28,188 nt of DNA, taken from contig CBFDAH010000015.1 of assembly GCA_965602785.1 (NCBI GenBank), positions 1 to 28,188 of the forward strand. The letters run 5' to 3'. Numbering within the stretch: position 1 is the stretch's first letter; every line of letters starts with the position of its first letter. The position numbers and the translations under genes are program-made. The notes under the pieces are model-generated. The model did no database searches and was not told where the DNA came from. It worked only from the letters and a program-made list of their open reading frames with translations. Shown piece by piece: positions 13,141-22,003 of the stretch. The DNA comes from JBGSLA01 sp965602785 (lineage in GTDB: Bacteria > Desulfobacterota > Desulfobaccia > Desulfobaccales > 0-14-0-80-60-11).

Positions 13141-14367
13141 ATGGCTCTGGTAAACCCACACGGTAAAGAAAAGAAACTAAAACCCTTATTGCTTTCCCCG
13201 GCCGAGGTGGCTGAAGAAAAGAAGAAGATCAAGGACTTGACCGCGGTCACCATGACCTCCCGGGAAACCGCCGACCTCATCATGCTGGGCATCGGCGGCT
13301 TCACCCCCCTTGATGGCTTCATGGGATATGACGACTGGAAGGGCGTCTGTGACAATTATCAGATGGCCGACGGCACCTTCTGGCCCATTCCCATTACGCT
13401 TTCCACCAGCCAGGGCAAGGCCGACTCCATCAAAGTGGGCGAGGAAGTACTCCTGGTGGATGAAGAGACGGAAGAGCGCATGGGGACCATGGTGGTCACC
13501 GAGAAGTACAAGATCGACAAGGTCCATGAGTGCAAGCAGGTCTTCCGTACCGAAGACATGGAGCACCCCGGCGTCCGCATGGTCATGGGCCAGGCCGACG
13601 TCAATCTGGCCGGCAAGGTCAAGGTCTGGAGCGAAGGCCCCTTCCCCACAGAATATGCTGGCCTTTACATGCGGCCTGCGGAAACCCGGCGCCTGTTTGA
13701 GGAGAAGGGCTGGAGCACCATCGCCGCCCTTCAGCTCAGAAACCCCATGCACCGTTCCCATGAGTACCTCTGCAAGATCGCCGTGGAAGTCTGCGACGGC
13801 GTACTTATTCATCAGCTCCTGGGGAAACTGAAACCCGGCGACATTCCGGCGGAAACCCGCACCAAGGCCATTAACGTCTTGACCGAGCATTATTTTGTCA
13901 AAGACACCGTCATCCAGGCCGGCTATCCTCTGGACATGCGCTACGCCGGTCCCCGGGAGGCCCTGTTGCACGCGGTCTTCCGGCAGAATTTCGGCTGCTC
14001 CCACCTCATCGTGGGTCGTGACCATGCCGGTGTGGGCGAGTATTATGGCCCCTTCGACGCCCAGAAGATCTTTACGGAAATCCCCAAGGATGCCCTGGAG
14101 CTCAAACCCCTGAACATAGACTGGACCTTTTTCTGCAAAAAGTGCCGGGGCATGGCCTCCATGCGCACCTGCCCCCACGGCAAGGATGACCGGCTGCTTC
14201 TCTCCGGCACCATGCTCCGCAAGATGCTCTCCGAGGGCGGGGAAGTTCCGGCGGACTTCAGCCGTCCCGAGGTTTTGAAGGTGCTGCGTGAGTATTACGC
14301 CGGCCTCACCGAAAAAGTGGAGATCAAGCTGCACAAGTTCGCCACCGGCGCTGACGAAAAAAAATAA
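13141..14367 (+). CDS. sat: Sulfate adenylyltransferase (ATP sulfurylase), dissimilatory
   Basis: Sat activates sulfate with ATP to adenosine 5'-phosphosulfate (APS) plus pyrophosphate, the first step of dissimilatory sulfate reduction, in the cytoplasm. At 408 residues it is the single-subunit prokaryotic type with no APS kinase domain. Active-site motifs are QLRNPMHRSHEYL (the QxRNPxHxxH nucleotide-binding motif) and GRDHAGVG; a CKKCRGMASMRTCPHG segment in the C-terminal half gives the Cys/Cys/Cys/His zinc site of this type. ATG at 13141 follows CAGGAGGAAAATAG. It is first in line with aprBA and qmoABC and is preceded by a promoter and a Rex-type site. Confidence 0.98.
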   Translation: MALVNPHGKEKKLKPLLLSPAEVAEEKKKIKDLTAVTMTSRETADLIMLGIGGFTPLDGFMGYDDWKGVCDNYQMADGTFWPIPITLSTSQGKADSIKVGEEVLLVDEETEERMGTMVVTEKYKIDKVHECKQVFRTEDMEHPGVRMVMGQADVNLAGKVKVWSEGPFPTEYAGLYMRPAETRRLFEEKGWSTIAALQLRNPMHRSHEYLCKIAVEVCDGVLIHQLLGKLKPGDIPAETRTKAINVLTEHYFVKDTVIQAGYPLDMRYAGPREALLHAVFRQNFGCSHLIVGRDHAGVGEYYGPFDAQKIFTEIPKDALELKPLNIDWTFFCKKCRGMASMRTCPHGKDDRLLLSGTMLRKMLSEGGEVPADFSRPEVLKVLREYYAGLTEKVEIKLHKFATGADEKK

Positions 14368-14370
14368 TTT

Positions 14371-14440
14371 AGTGAACTCCCGCCTGCGGGCGGAGTCGCA
14401 TAGATAAATCGGGAGACGCCGCGCCGCGGCGCTCCCGAAA
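14371..14440. terminator. Hairpins between sat and aprB
   Basis: An imperfect hairpin (ACTCCCGCC/GGGCGGAGT, about 14376-14397) is followed by a stronger one (TCGGGAG 14409-14415 with CTCCCGA 14432-14438 and an inner GCCGCG/CGCGGC). No U-run follows, so these may moderate or process the transcript and not fully end it before aprB. No clear second promoter is seen in the 125-base gap. Confidence 0.5.
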
Positions 14441-14492
14441 GGCATACTGGCTAACAACATTCAGTTACCTTAATTCAGGAGGTCTAAAAACC

Positions 14493-14918
14493 ATGCCAAG
14501 TTTTGTAATCACGGAAAAATGTGACGGCTGCAAAGCCCTGGACAGAACTGCTTGCCAGTACATCTGCCCCAATGATCTGATGGTCCTGGATCATGAACTA
14601 ATGAAAGCCTACAACCAGGAACCGGAGCAGTGCTGGGAATGTTACAACTGCGTGAAGATCTGCCCCGTGCAGGCCGTTGAGGTCCGCCACTACGCGGACA
14701 TCATGCCACTGGGCTCCAGCACCATCCCCCTTAGGGGCACAGACAACATCATGTGGACCATCAAGTTCCGGAACCAGAAGACCATCAAGCGCTTCAGGTT
14801 CCCCACCCGCACCACGGCGGAAGGCACCATTGACGCTTTCAAAGGCCAAACCATGCCCAGCGATACCGCTGACCTCAAGAAAACCGGCTTTTACACCGGC
14901 GCGGCCCGGGAAAAGTAA
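14493..14918 (+). CDS. aprB: Adenylylsulfate reductase beta subunit
   Basis: AprB is the iron-sulfur subunit of APS reductase and passes electrons to the FAD in AprA. Two [4Fe-4S] cluster sequences are visible: CDGCKALDRTACQYICPND near the start, with the family's longer spacing, and CWECYNCVKICPVQAVEV. The C-terminal tail (residues about 65-141) is the extension that wraps around AprA. The 141-residue length is in range. ATG at 14493 has CAGGAGG upstream. Forty bases separate it from aprA, so the two are cotranscribed. Confidence 0.98.
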   Translation: MPSFVITEKCDGCKALDRTACQYICPNDLMVLDHELMKAYNQEPEQCWECYNCVKICPVQAVEVRHYADIMPLGSSTIPLRGTDNIMWTIKFRNQKTIKRFRFPTRTTAEGTIDAFKGQTMPSDTADLKKTGFYTGAAREK

Positions 14919-14957
14919 GATTTGTCTCGCTGCGAAATTTCAAGGAGGATGTAAATA

Positions 14958-16916
14958 ATGGAAAAAGAATTCTGTAAATGGTCGTTCTGTGAAAAACCGC
15001 CGGTCGAGACCATCGAGACCGATCTCCTCCTCGTAGGCGGCGGCATGGCCTGCTGCGGCGCCGCGGTTGAGGCTGTTGCCTGGGCCAAGAGCCTGGACCT
15101 CAAGGTCACCCTCGTGGACAAAGCCGCGGTAGACCGCTCCGGCGCGGTGGCCATGGGTCTGTCGGCCATCAACACCTACGTTGGTAAAGAAAACCCCGTG
15201 GACGACTACGTCAAGTACGTCCGCACCGACCTCATGGGCATCATCCGGGAAGACCTGGTCCATTCCCTGGGCTGCCACGTGGACCAGTCTGTGCATGACT
15301 TCGAAGAATGGGGCCTCCCCATCTGGAAAAAGGACGCCGAAGGCCATACCGTGGACGGCCAGGTGGCCAAAGACGAGGAAATTCCTCTCCTGAAAGACGG
15401 CGGCAACCCCTGCCGTTCCGGCCGCTGGCAGATCATGATCAACGGTGAGTCCTATAAGGTCATCGTCGGTGAGGCCGCCAAGAACGCCCTCGGGACCGAC
15501 AACATCTTCGAGCGCGTCTTCATCGTTAAGCTCTTGACCGACAAGAAAGACCCCAACCGGGTGTGCGGCGCCGTGGGCTTTAGCGTGCGTGATCACAAAG
15601 CTTACGTCTTCAAGTGCAAGGCCATGATCGTGGCTTGCGGCGGCGTGGTGAACGTCTTCCGGCCTCGGTCCGTGGCGGAAGGCCAGGGCCGCGCCTGGTA
15701 CCCGGTGTGGAACGCCGGCTCCACCTACGCCATGCCCGCGGAAATCGGCGCCAAGATGGTTCTCATGGAGAACCGTTTCGTCCCGGCCCGGTTCAAAGAC
15801 GGCTACGGCCCCGTAGGCGCCTGGTTCTTGTTCTTTAAGGCCAAGGCCACCAACGCTTACGACGAAGACTACATGGAAAAGAACTGGGACCGGGTGAAAA
15901 AGGAATATCCTGGTTATGCCGATTCCCCCGGCACCTGCCTCCGGAACCATGCGGCCATGATCGAGATGCGGGACGGCAAAGGCCCCATCATGATGCACAC
16001 TGACAAGGCCATGGCGGAACTGGCCAAGGTCCTCTCCAAGAAAGAGCTCAAGCATCTGGAAGCCGAGGCCTGGGAAGACTTCCTTGACATGTCCATCTCT
16101 GCCGCCTGCTTGTGGGCCTCCATGAACATGGAGCCCGACAAGGTGCCCTCGGAGATCATCCCCTCCGAGCCTTACCTGCTCGGCTCCCACGCCGGCTGCG
16201 CCGGTCTGTGGGTTTCCGGTCCCTCCAAGGGCTACCTGGGCTCCCCCGATAGCTGGTTCTGGGGCTATGACCGCATGACCACCGTCGAGGGTCTGTTCAC
16301 CGCCGGTGACGGCGTCGGCGCCTCCGGGCACAAGTTCTCCTCCGGTTCCCACGCTGAGGGCCGCATGGCCGCCAAGGCCGCCATCGCCTTCATGCTGGAC
16401 CACAAGGACGACAAGCTCGAGGCCGCCCAGAACATCGATGAACTCCTGGAGCAGATCTACCTGCCCTTCGAGATCTTCGAGAAGCATAAGAACTACACCA
16501 CCGCGCCGGACATCAACCCCAACTACCTGCGGCCCAAGCAGGTGCAGTCCCGCCTCCAGAAGATCATGGACGAGTATGTGGGCGGCATCGCCACCATGTA
16601 CATGACCAACGAAAAGATGCTGAACATCGCCCTGGAGCGCCTCACCATGCTGAAGGAAGACGCCCAGCACATGGCCGCGTCCGACCTCCACGAGCTCATG
16701 CGGGCCTGGGAGCAGTACCACCGCATCCTGGCCGGTGAGGCCCACCTGCGCCACATCCTTTTCCGGGAAGAGAGCCGGTACCCCGGTTACTACTACCGCT
16801 CCGACTTCCTGAGCATCGATGATAAGAAATGGCGGGTCTTCACCATCTCCCAGTATGATATGAACACCAACGAGTGGAAGTTCGAGACCGAGCCCTATAA
16901 GGAACTGGTGAAGTAA
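14958..16916 (+). CDS. aprA: Adenylylsulfate reductase alpha subunit
   Basis: AprA is the FAD-containing catalytic subunit that reduces APS to sulfite and AMP. The N-terminal dinucleotide-binding site reads LLLVGGGMACCGAAVEAV followed by the fumarate-reductase-like DKAAVDRSGAVAMGL. Later landmarks include GEAAKNALG, the CGGVVNVFRPR segment, RFKDGYGPVGAW, the substrate-binding GSHAGCAGLWV and FTAGDGVGASGHKFSSGSHAEGR. Length of 652 residues is typical of sulfate reducers. ATG at 14958 follows AAGGAGGATGTAAATA. The protein acts with AprB in the cytoplasm and takes electrons from the Qmo complex encoded downstream. Confidence 0.98.
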   Translation: MEKEFCKWSFCEKPPVETIETDLLLVGGGMACCGAAVEAVAWAKSLDLKVTLVDKAAVDRSGAVAMGLSAINTYVGKENPVDDYVKYVRTDLMGIIREDLVHSLGCHVDQSVHDFEEWGLPIWKKDAEGHTVDGQVAKDEEIPLLKDGGNPCRSGRWQIMINGESYKVIVGEAAKNALGTDNIFERVFIVKLLTDKKDPNRVCGAVGFSVRDHKAYVFKCKAMIVACGGVVNVFRPRSVAEGQGRAWYPVWNAGSTYAMPAEIGAKMVLMENRFVPARFKDGYGPVGAWFLFFKAKATNAYDEDYMEKNWDRVKKEYPGYADSPGTCLRNHAAMIEMRDGKGPIMMHTDKAMAELAKVLSKKELKHLEAEAWEDFLDMSISAACLWASMNMEPDKVPSEIIPSEPYLLGSHAGCAGLWVSGPSKGYLGSPDSWFWGYDRMTTVEGLFTAGDGVGASGHKFSSGSHAEGRMAAKAAIAFMLDHKDDKLEAAQNIDELLEQIYLPFEIFEKHKNYTTAPDINPNYLRPKQVQSRLQKIMDEYVGGIATMYMTNEKMLNIALERLTMLKEDAQHMAASDLHELMRAWEQYHRILAGEAHLRHILFREESRYPGYYYRSDFLSIDDKKWRVFTISQYDMNTNEWKFETEPYKELVK

Positions 16917-16929
16917 AACCTAAGCATCC

Positions 16930-16962
16930 ACCCCGGGGCTTCTTGATGAAGCCCCGGGTCTT
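16930..16962 (+). terminator. Hairpin terminator after aprA
   Basis: CCCGGGGCTTC, a TTGAT loop and GAAGCCCCGGG form an 11-bp perfect stem followed by TCTTGCTTT. The weak U-run suggests partial termination, which would set different levels for apr and qmo transcripts. Confidence 0.65.
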
Positions 16963-17010
16963 GCTTTGGGCCGTGGTCTTTGAACCTAACCACGGCCACT
17001 TTTTTAAGAT

Positions 17011-17143
17011 GGTTTTTGGTTTTCGGTTTTCGGTTTCTGGTAAAAGCAGTCATGGATCTTCCAGTTCCTCTGCGGACCCCAGGGTGGAGGGGATGAGGAA
17101 CCCCTCCTGTTTACCGCAAACCGAAAACTGAAAACCGAAAACC
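17011..17143. repeat. Long inverted repeat between aprA and qmoA
   Basis: The left arm (17011-17044) and right arm (17110-17143) are 34 bases each and pair with only about four or five mismatches. Each arm is built from GGTTTTC-type heptamers (GAAAACC on the other side). The 65-base loop holds a further 7-bp hairpin (GGAGGGG/CCCCTCC). It could be a small non-autonomous element or an mRNA structure controlling qmo expression. Confidence 0.8.
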
Positions 17144-17174
17144 GACCCCGGTAAGCTCCTAAAGGAGGACTGAA

Positions 17175-18434
17175 GTGAGCGACGACAACGGCAAGATTCT
17201 GGTCGTCGGGGGAGGCATGAGCGGTCTCACGGCGGCCCTGGAAGCCGCCGAGTCCGGGGCCCAGGTCATTATTGCGGAGAAACAGCCGTACCTGGGCGGC
17301 CGGGTCGCACAACTCCACCGCTACTTTCCCAAGCTCTGCCCGCCTACCTGTGGCCTGGAGATCCAATTCCGCCGTATCCGGGAAAACCCCCGGATTACCT
17401 TTTACACCATGGCGGAGGTGACCCAGGTCAGCGGCAGTGCCGGCGACTATGAGGTGACCGTCCAGGTCAAGCCCCGCTACGTCAATGACCGCTGTGTGGC
17501 TTGCCATGCCTGTGCGGAAGCCTGCCCGGCCTGGCGGCAGAACGACTTTAACTACAATTTGGATAAGATCAAAGCGGCCTACCTCCCTTTTGACATGGCC
17601 TTCCCCCAGAAGTACGTCATCGATAAAGACGCCTGCAACGGGGACTGCGCCCAGAAGTGCGCCGAGGCCTGTGAGTACGAGGCCATCGAGCTCGACATGC
17701 AGCCCCAGACTCATACCTTCCAGGTAGGAGCCATCATCCTATCAGGCGGCTGGGATCTCTACGACCTCAGCAAGGTTGAAACCCTGGGCTTCGGCCAGGT
17801 GAACAATGTCATCAGCAACATGCAGATGGAACGCCTGGCAGCCAGTAACGGCCCCACCGGCGGCAAGATCCAGCGGCCCAGCGACAGCCAGCCCCCCAAG
17901 CGGGTGGCCTTTGTGCAGTGCGCCGGCTCCCGGGACGAAAATCACCTGCCCTACTGCTCCTACATCTGCTGCATGGCCTCCCTGAAACAGGCCACCTATC
18001 TCAGGGAGCAGGACCCCGAGTCCGAGGCTTATGTGTTTTACATTGACATGCGCACCCCGGGCCGCTACGAGCAGTTCATGTGGAAAGTCCGGGATGATGA
18101 GGGCGTTACGCTCATCCGGGGCAAGGTGGGCAAAGTGGAGCAAGAGCCCGGCACCGATAACGTGGTAATCACCGTGGAAGACACCTTGGGCGGACGTAAA
18201 TTGAAGGAAACTTTCGATATGGTGGTGCTGGCCGCCGGTATGGTGCCCTCCACCAAGACGAGCCCCTTCCCGCTGCCCTTGTCTTACACCCCCGAAGGCT
18301 TCGTCATTCCCGAACTCTTACCCGACGGGGTCTTTGCGGTGGCCTCCATGAAAAGCCCTCTGGATGTCATGAAGTCCAACGAAGACGCCACCGGGGCCGC
18401 CCTTAAAAGTCTCATCAGCCTGAGCAGGAGGTAG
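17175..18434 (+). CDS. qmoA: Quinone-interacting membrane-bound oxidoreductase subunit QmoA
   Basis: QmoA is a HdrA-like flavoprotein of the Qmo complex, which passes electrons between menaquinol and APS reductase. The FAD-binding site ILVVGGGMSGLTAALEAAESG is at the N-terminus, followed by LGGRVAQLHRYFPKLCPPTCG. Cysteine clusters follow (CVACHACAEACPAW and CNGDCAQKCAEAC), then a second HdrA-like segment with QCAGSRDENHLPYCSYICC. At 419 residues it is the short HdrA form. The start is GTG at 17175 with AAAGGAGGACTGAA upstream. The next gene begins two bases after its stop, so qmoA and qmoB are translated together. Confidence 0.97.
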   Translation: MSDDNGKILVVGGGMSGLTAALEAAESGAQVIIAEKQPYLGGRVAQLHRYFPKLCPPTCGLEIQFRRIRENPRITFYTMAEVTQVSGSAGDYEVTVQVKPRYVNDRCVACHACAEACPAWRQNDFNYNLDKIKAAYLPFDMAFPQKYVIDKDACNGDCAQKCAEACEYEAIELDMQPQTHTFQVGAIILSGGWDLYDLSKVETLGFGQVNNVISNMQMERLAASNGPTGGKIQRPSDSQPPKRVAFVQCAGSRDENHLPYCSYICCMASLKQATYLREQDPESEAYVFYIDMRTPGRYEQFMWKVRDDEGVTLIRGKVGKVEQEPGTDNVVITVEDTLGGRKLKETFDMVVLAAGMVPSTKTSPFPLPLSYTPEGFVIPELLPDGVFAVASMKSPLDVMKSNEDATGAALKSLISLSRR

Positions 18435-18436
18435 CC

Positions 18437-20608
18437 ATGGAAGAACGGACATTCGCGGCGTATTTGTGCAAGGGCTGTGGCATTGGGGAGACTCTGGACT
18501 TTGCCGACTTGACCAAGGTGGCAACCCGAGAAGCCAAACTCAAAAATGTCAAAGAGCATGACATCCTGTGCAGCCCTGAAGGCCTGGAGATGATCAAGCA
18601 GGACATCGCCAATGAAGGCGTGAACTGCCTGGTCATTGCCGCTTGCTCCCCCCGGGTGAAGTACGAGGAGTTCGACTTCCCCGGCTGCATCGTGGAGCGG
18701 GTTAACCTGCGGGAACTGGTGGCCTGGACCCAGGAGCCCAATCATCCAGAAACTCAGGCCCTGGCGGGGGACTACCTCCGCATGTACGGGGCCAAGATCA
18801 AAAAGACGGGTCTCCCGGAACCTTTCGAAGGCGAAGAGATCGACAAGACCATCCTGGTCATCGGCGGCGGTGTCGCCGGCCTCACCGCGGCTCTCTTTGC
18901 GGGCCAGCACGACCATCAGGTGGTCTTGGTGGAAAAAGAGGCGGAACTGGGCGGCTATGGCGCCAAGTTGCACCGCTCCACCCCCACCTCTTACCCCTAC
19001 ACCCAGCTCCAGGAGTCCCCGGCCTTCGCCAAGATCCGGGAAGTGCAGGCCGAGCCCAACATTCGGGTCCTCACCAATACCGAGGTGGTGAAGATGGAAG
19101 GCCAGCCCGGCCTTCTGGACGTCACCGTTAATACCAACGGCTCCGAGGAAACCTTCCGCATCGGCGCCGTGGTCATGGCCGTGGGCTGGAAGCCTTATGA
19201 CGCCACCAAACTTGAAAAGCTCGGCTACGGCCTTTCCCCGGACGTGATCACCAGCCTCGAGATGGAGGAAATGGCCAAAAACGGCAAGATCGTGCGCCCC
19301 TCGGACGGCAAAGCCCCCGAAGCCGTGGCCTTCATTCTGTGCGCCGGCCAGCGCGATCCGGATCACCTGCCCTACTGTTCCTTCGTCTGCTGCGGTTCGG
19401 CTCTGAAGCAGGCCCTGTATGTACGCCAGGCCAACCCCGACGCCGCGGCCATGGTTCTCTATAAAGACATTCGCACCCCGGGCCAGTTGGAGCTCTTCTA
19501 CAAAGAGGCCCAGAGCGACCCGGGCGTGATGCTCACCAAGGCCGAAGTCACCGGTGTGGAGCCGGCCCCGGGCGCCAAGCTCAGGGTCACGGCCAAGGAC
19601 ACCCTTCTGGGTGAGAATATCGCCCTCGAAGCGGATATGGTGGTCCTGGCCACGGGCATGGTGCCGGTTACCCTGGACGACCCCGTCCTCGGGCTGGAGT
19701 ACCGCCAGGGTCCAGGGCTTCCTGACCTGGAGCTGTTTAACGGCTTTGCCGACTCCAACTTCGTCTGTTTCCCCTATGAAACCCGGCGGACCGGCATCTA
19801 CGCGGCCGGCGGCGTGCGCCAACCCATGAACATGGCCATGGCCATGGACGACGGCGTAGGCGCGGCCCTCAAGGCCATCCAGGCGGTGAACCACAGCGCC
19901 GTGGGCATGGCGGTGCATCCCCGGGCCTGGGACGAAACCTTCCCGGACCCCATCATGCAGCGCTGCACCCAGTGTAAACGCTGTACTGAGGAATGCCCCT
20001 TCGGCGCCATCGATGAAGACGAAAAGGGCACGCCTTACTTTAAGATCAACCGCTGCCGCCGCTGCGGCGTCTGCATGGGCGCCTGCCCGGAGCGCATCGT
20101 CAATTTTAAGGACTTCAGCGTGGACATCTTTGGCTCCATGTTCAAGGCCCTGGATGTGCCCACCGAGGACGACATGGAAGATGAGGAGGAGGAAGTGCCC
20201 CTCCGCCTCCTGGGTATGGTGTGCGAAAACGACGCCCTCCCGGCCCTGGACGCCGCCGGCCTTCACAAGCTGAGGCTCAACCCCCTCATCCGCTTCGTGC
20301 CCTTGCGCTGCATGGGCTCCTTCAACCTGGTGTGGGTCTCTGATGCCTTCTCCCGGGGCGTGGATGGGATACTCCTGTTGGGCTGCAAACACGGCGACGA
20401 TTACCAGTGCCACTTCGTCAAGGGCAGCGAGCTCTGCGCCTACCGGCTCACCAAGCTCTCGGAGACCCTCGACAAACTGGGACTGGAATCAGACCGGGTG
20501 CAACTGATTGAACTGGCCATCTCCGAATTCGACAAGCTCCCGCAAATCATCGATGATTTCGTGGAGCGGGTCCAGGAGATCGGCCCCAACCCCTTTAAAG
20601 AGATTTAG
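18437..20608 (+). CDS. qmoB: Quinone-interacting membrane-bound oxidoreductase subunit QmoB
   Basis: QmoB is a HdrA/MvhD-like fusion in the cytoplasmic part of the Qmo complex. An N-terminal segment with CKGCGIG and ACSPRV precedes the FAD site ILVIGGGVAGLTAALFAG (about residues 138-156). CAGQRDPDHLPYCSFVCC follows, then two ferredoxin-type [4Fe-4S] sites, CTQCKRCTEECPFGAI and CRRCGVCMGACPERI. The C-terminal part (RFVPLRCMGSFN, LLGCKHGDDYQC) is a MvhD-type [2Fe-2S] domain. It is 723 residues long. The ATG at 18437 follows AGGAGGTAGCC, with the ribosome site lying inside the end of qmoA. Confidence 0.97.
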   Translation: MEERTFAAYLCKGCGIGETLDFADLTKVATREAKLKNVKEHDILCSPEGLEMIKQDIANEGVNCLVIAACSPRVKYEEFDFPGCIVERVNLRELVAWTQEPNHPETQALAGDYLRMYGAKIKKTGLPEPFEGEEIDKTILVIGGGVAGLTAALFAGQHDHQVVLVEKEAELGGYGAKLHRSTPTSYPYTQLQESPAFAKIREVQAEPNIRVLTNTEVVKMEGQPGLLDVTVNTNGSEETFRIGAVVMAVGWKPYDATKLEKLGYGLSPDVITSLEMEEMAKNGKIVRPSDGKAPEAVAFILCAGQRDPDHLPYCSFVCCGSALKQALYVRQANPDAAAMVLYKDIRTPGQLELFYKEAQSDPGVMLTKAEVTGVEPAPGAKLRVTAKDTLLGENIALEADMVVLATGMVPVTLDDPVLGLEYRQGPGLPDLELFNGFADSNFVCFPYETRRTGIYAAGGVRQPMNMAMAMDDGVGAALKAIQAVNHSAVGMAVHPRAWDETFPDPIMQRCTQCKRCTEECPFGAIDEDEKGTPYFKINRCRRCGVCMGACPERIVNFKDFSVDIFGSMFKALDVPTEDDMEDEEEEVPLRLLGMVCENDALPALDAAGLHKLRLNPLIRFVPLRCMGSFNLVWVSDAFSRGVDGILLLGCKHGDDYQCHFVKGSELCAYRLTKLSETLDKLGLESDRVQLIELAISEFDKLPQIIDDFVERVQEIGPNPFKEI

Positions 20609-20620
20609 GAGGTGTGATCC

Positions 20621-21787
20621 ATGGCTGGCGAAACTCTCATTAAACCGGATCTGCAGTTCGTCAAGCGGATCGTCGCCGCCGGAGGGGACACCGCCAAGAA
20701 GTGTTACCAGTGCGACACCTGCAACGTGGTGTGCAACCTGAGCCCCGATGAAAGGCCCTTCCCCCGGAAAGAGATGCTCCATGCCCAATGGGGCTTGAAA
20801 GATGTCCTCAAGAGCCCGGACATCTGGCTGTGCCACGCCTGCGCCGATTGCACCGTGCACTGCCCCCGGGGAGCCAAGCCCGGGGAGGTGCTGGGGGTCT
20901 TGCGGCAGATGTGCATCGAGAAGTATGCCTTCCCCTCCATCCTGGCCCGCTTCGTAGGGGACATCAAGTTCCTCCCCGTCCTCATCGCCATGCCCTTCGT
21001 CCTGCTCCTGGTATGGCTTAAGGGCATGGGCATCCTCGGCATCCCGGTGGCGGAAGGCATGGTGCACAAAGGCCTGGCCATCCCCGACGGCACAGTCATC
21101 TACTCCAAGATGTTCCCCACCCTGTGGGCCGTGGACGCCATCTTTGTGCCCGCCTTCTTCTTTGCCGTGGGGGTCTTGTTACTTGGAGTCAGAAACTATT
21201 GGAACGACTTGAATGAAGCCAATCCCTGGAAGGTGAAGCTGCACGGCAATCTCCTGGGAAACCTGGTGGCAGTCCTTAAGGATATCCTCTTGCACAACCG
21301 CTTCCGGGAGTGCGAGACCACCTTTACCCGGGCGTTGAACCACCTCTTGCTGGTCTTCGGGTTCATCTTCCTGGCTGGAGTTACCGCCTGGGCTGCCATG
21401 CGGGAGTGGGTGTTTCACTTTGATTCTCCTTACACCCTGCTGCTGCCGCCCGATCCTCTCAAGTGGCTGGCCCTCCTCGGCTCCGTACTCTTGATTTTCG
21501 GCATCTGGAAGATCTACCAGGACCGTCAGGACAACGCCGAAAAGGCGGGCTACGGCACGTACTACGACTGGCAGCTCATCTATCTCATTGCGGCAGTAGG
21601 GATCACCGGGGCCCTCTCCTGGGTCTTCCGGCTCTTGGGCGCGGCCACCCTGGCCTATCCCACCTACTTCGTACACCTGGTGTCGGTCTTCTGCCTCTTC
21701 TTCTATGCGCCCTACACCAAGATCGCCCACCTGGTGTATCGCACCGTAGCCATGCTTTACTCCCGCATGGCGGAGCGGGGATTTTAA
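20621..21787 (+). CDS. qmoC: Quinone-interacting membrane-bound oxidoreductase subunit QmoC
   Basis: QmoC joins an HdrC-like iron-sulfur domain to an HdrE-like membrane domain that binds haem b and exchanges electrons with menaquinone. The N-terminal part has two Cys sets, CYQCDTCNVVCNLSPDERPFPRK and CHACADCTVHCPRGAKP. From about residue 115 there are roughly six membrane helices, with histidines (LLHNRFRECETTFTRALNHLLL and FVHLVSVF) suited to haem. The protein is 388 residues long. ATG at 20621 has GGAGGTGTGATCC upstream, 12 bases after qmoB. A strong terminator follows, so the sulfate locus ends here. Confidence 0.97.
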   Translation: MAGETLIKPDLQFVKRIVAAGGDTAKKCYQCDTCNVVCNLSPDERPFPRKEMLHAQWGLKDVLKSPDIWLCHACADCTVHCPRGAKPGEVLGVLRQMCIEKYAFPSILARFVGDIKFLPVLIAMPFVLLLVWLKGMGILGIPVAEGMVHKGLAIPDGTVIYSKMFPTLWAVDAIFVPAFFFAVGVLLLGVRNYWNDLNEANPWKVKLHGNLLGNLVAVLKDILLHNRFRECETTFTRALNHLLLVFGFIFLAGVTAWAAMREWVFHFDSPYTLLLPPDPLKWLALLGSVLLIFGIWKIYQDRQDNAEKAGYGTYYDWQLIYLIAAVGITGALSWVFRLLGAATLAYPTYFVHLVSVFCLFFYAPYTKIAHLVYRTVAMLYSRMAERGF

Positions 21788-21815
21788 TAACCCCTAGCCA
21801 ACAGTAAAAATACCA

Positions 21816-21844
21816 CCGGCCCCCGCGGGGGCCGGTTTTTTTTG
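21816..21844 (+). terminator. Rho-independent terminator after qmoC
   Basis: CCGGCCCCCG pairs with CGGGGGCCGG without mismatch and is followed by a run of eight T. It marks the end of the sat-apr-qmo locus. Confidence 0.93.
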
Positions 21845-21867
21845 GCTTTTTTTATAAAAAAACGCCT

Positions 21868-22003
21868 CTAAAAGCTATTGCAAAACTTTCCATTCTCCAA
21901 AAATGTCATTCTGAGCGAAGCGAAGAATCTATCATGTTCAATTAGTTGAGATCCTTCACTTTGTTCAGGATGACAGAATAATAGGTTTTGCAATGGCTTC
22001 TAG
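21868..22003. mobile_element. MITE-like palindromic element
   Basis: Terminal inverted repeats of 19 bases (21868-21886 and 21985-22003, ending GCAAAAC inward, two mismatches) enclose about 100 bases. The interior is itself partly palindromic: GTCATTCTGAGCGAAGCGAA near the left end and AGATCCTTCACTTTGTTCAG with GATGAC near the right. This wording is common in dispersed repeats of many bacteria. It has no coding capacity, so it would depend on a transposase elsewhere. It is inserted just after the qmo terminator. Confidence 0.7.

Noticed and set aside
13186..14460. A 424-codon minus-strand frame opposite sat.
   Set aside because: Shadow of sat; no ribosome site or family pattern.
14940..16754. 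A 604-codon minus-strand frame opposite aprA.
   Set aside because: Shadow of aprA; the product is repetitive in Val/Gly/His/Asp and matches no family.
18284..20413. A 709-codon minus-strand frame opposite qmoB.
   Set aside because: Shadow of qmoB caused by high GC at third codon positions.
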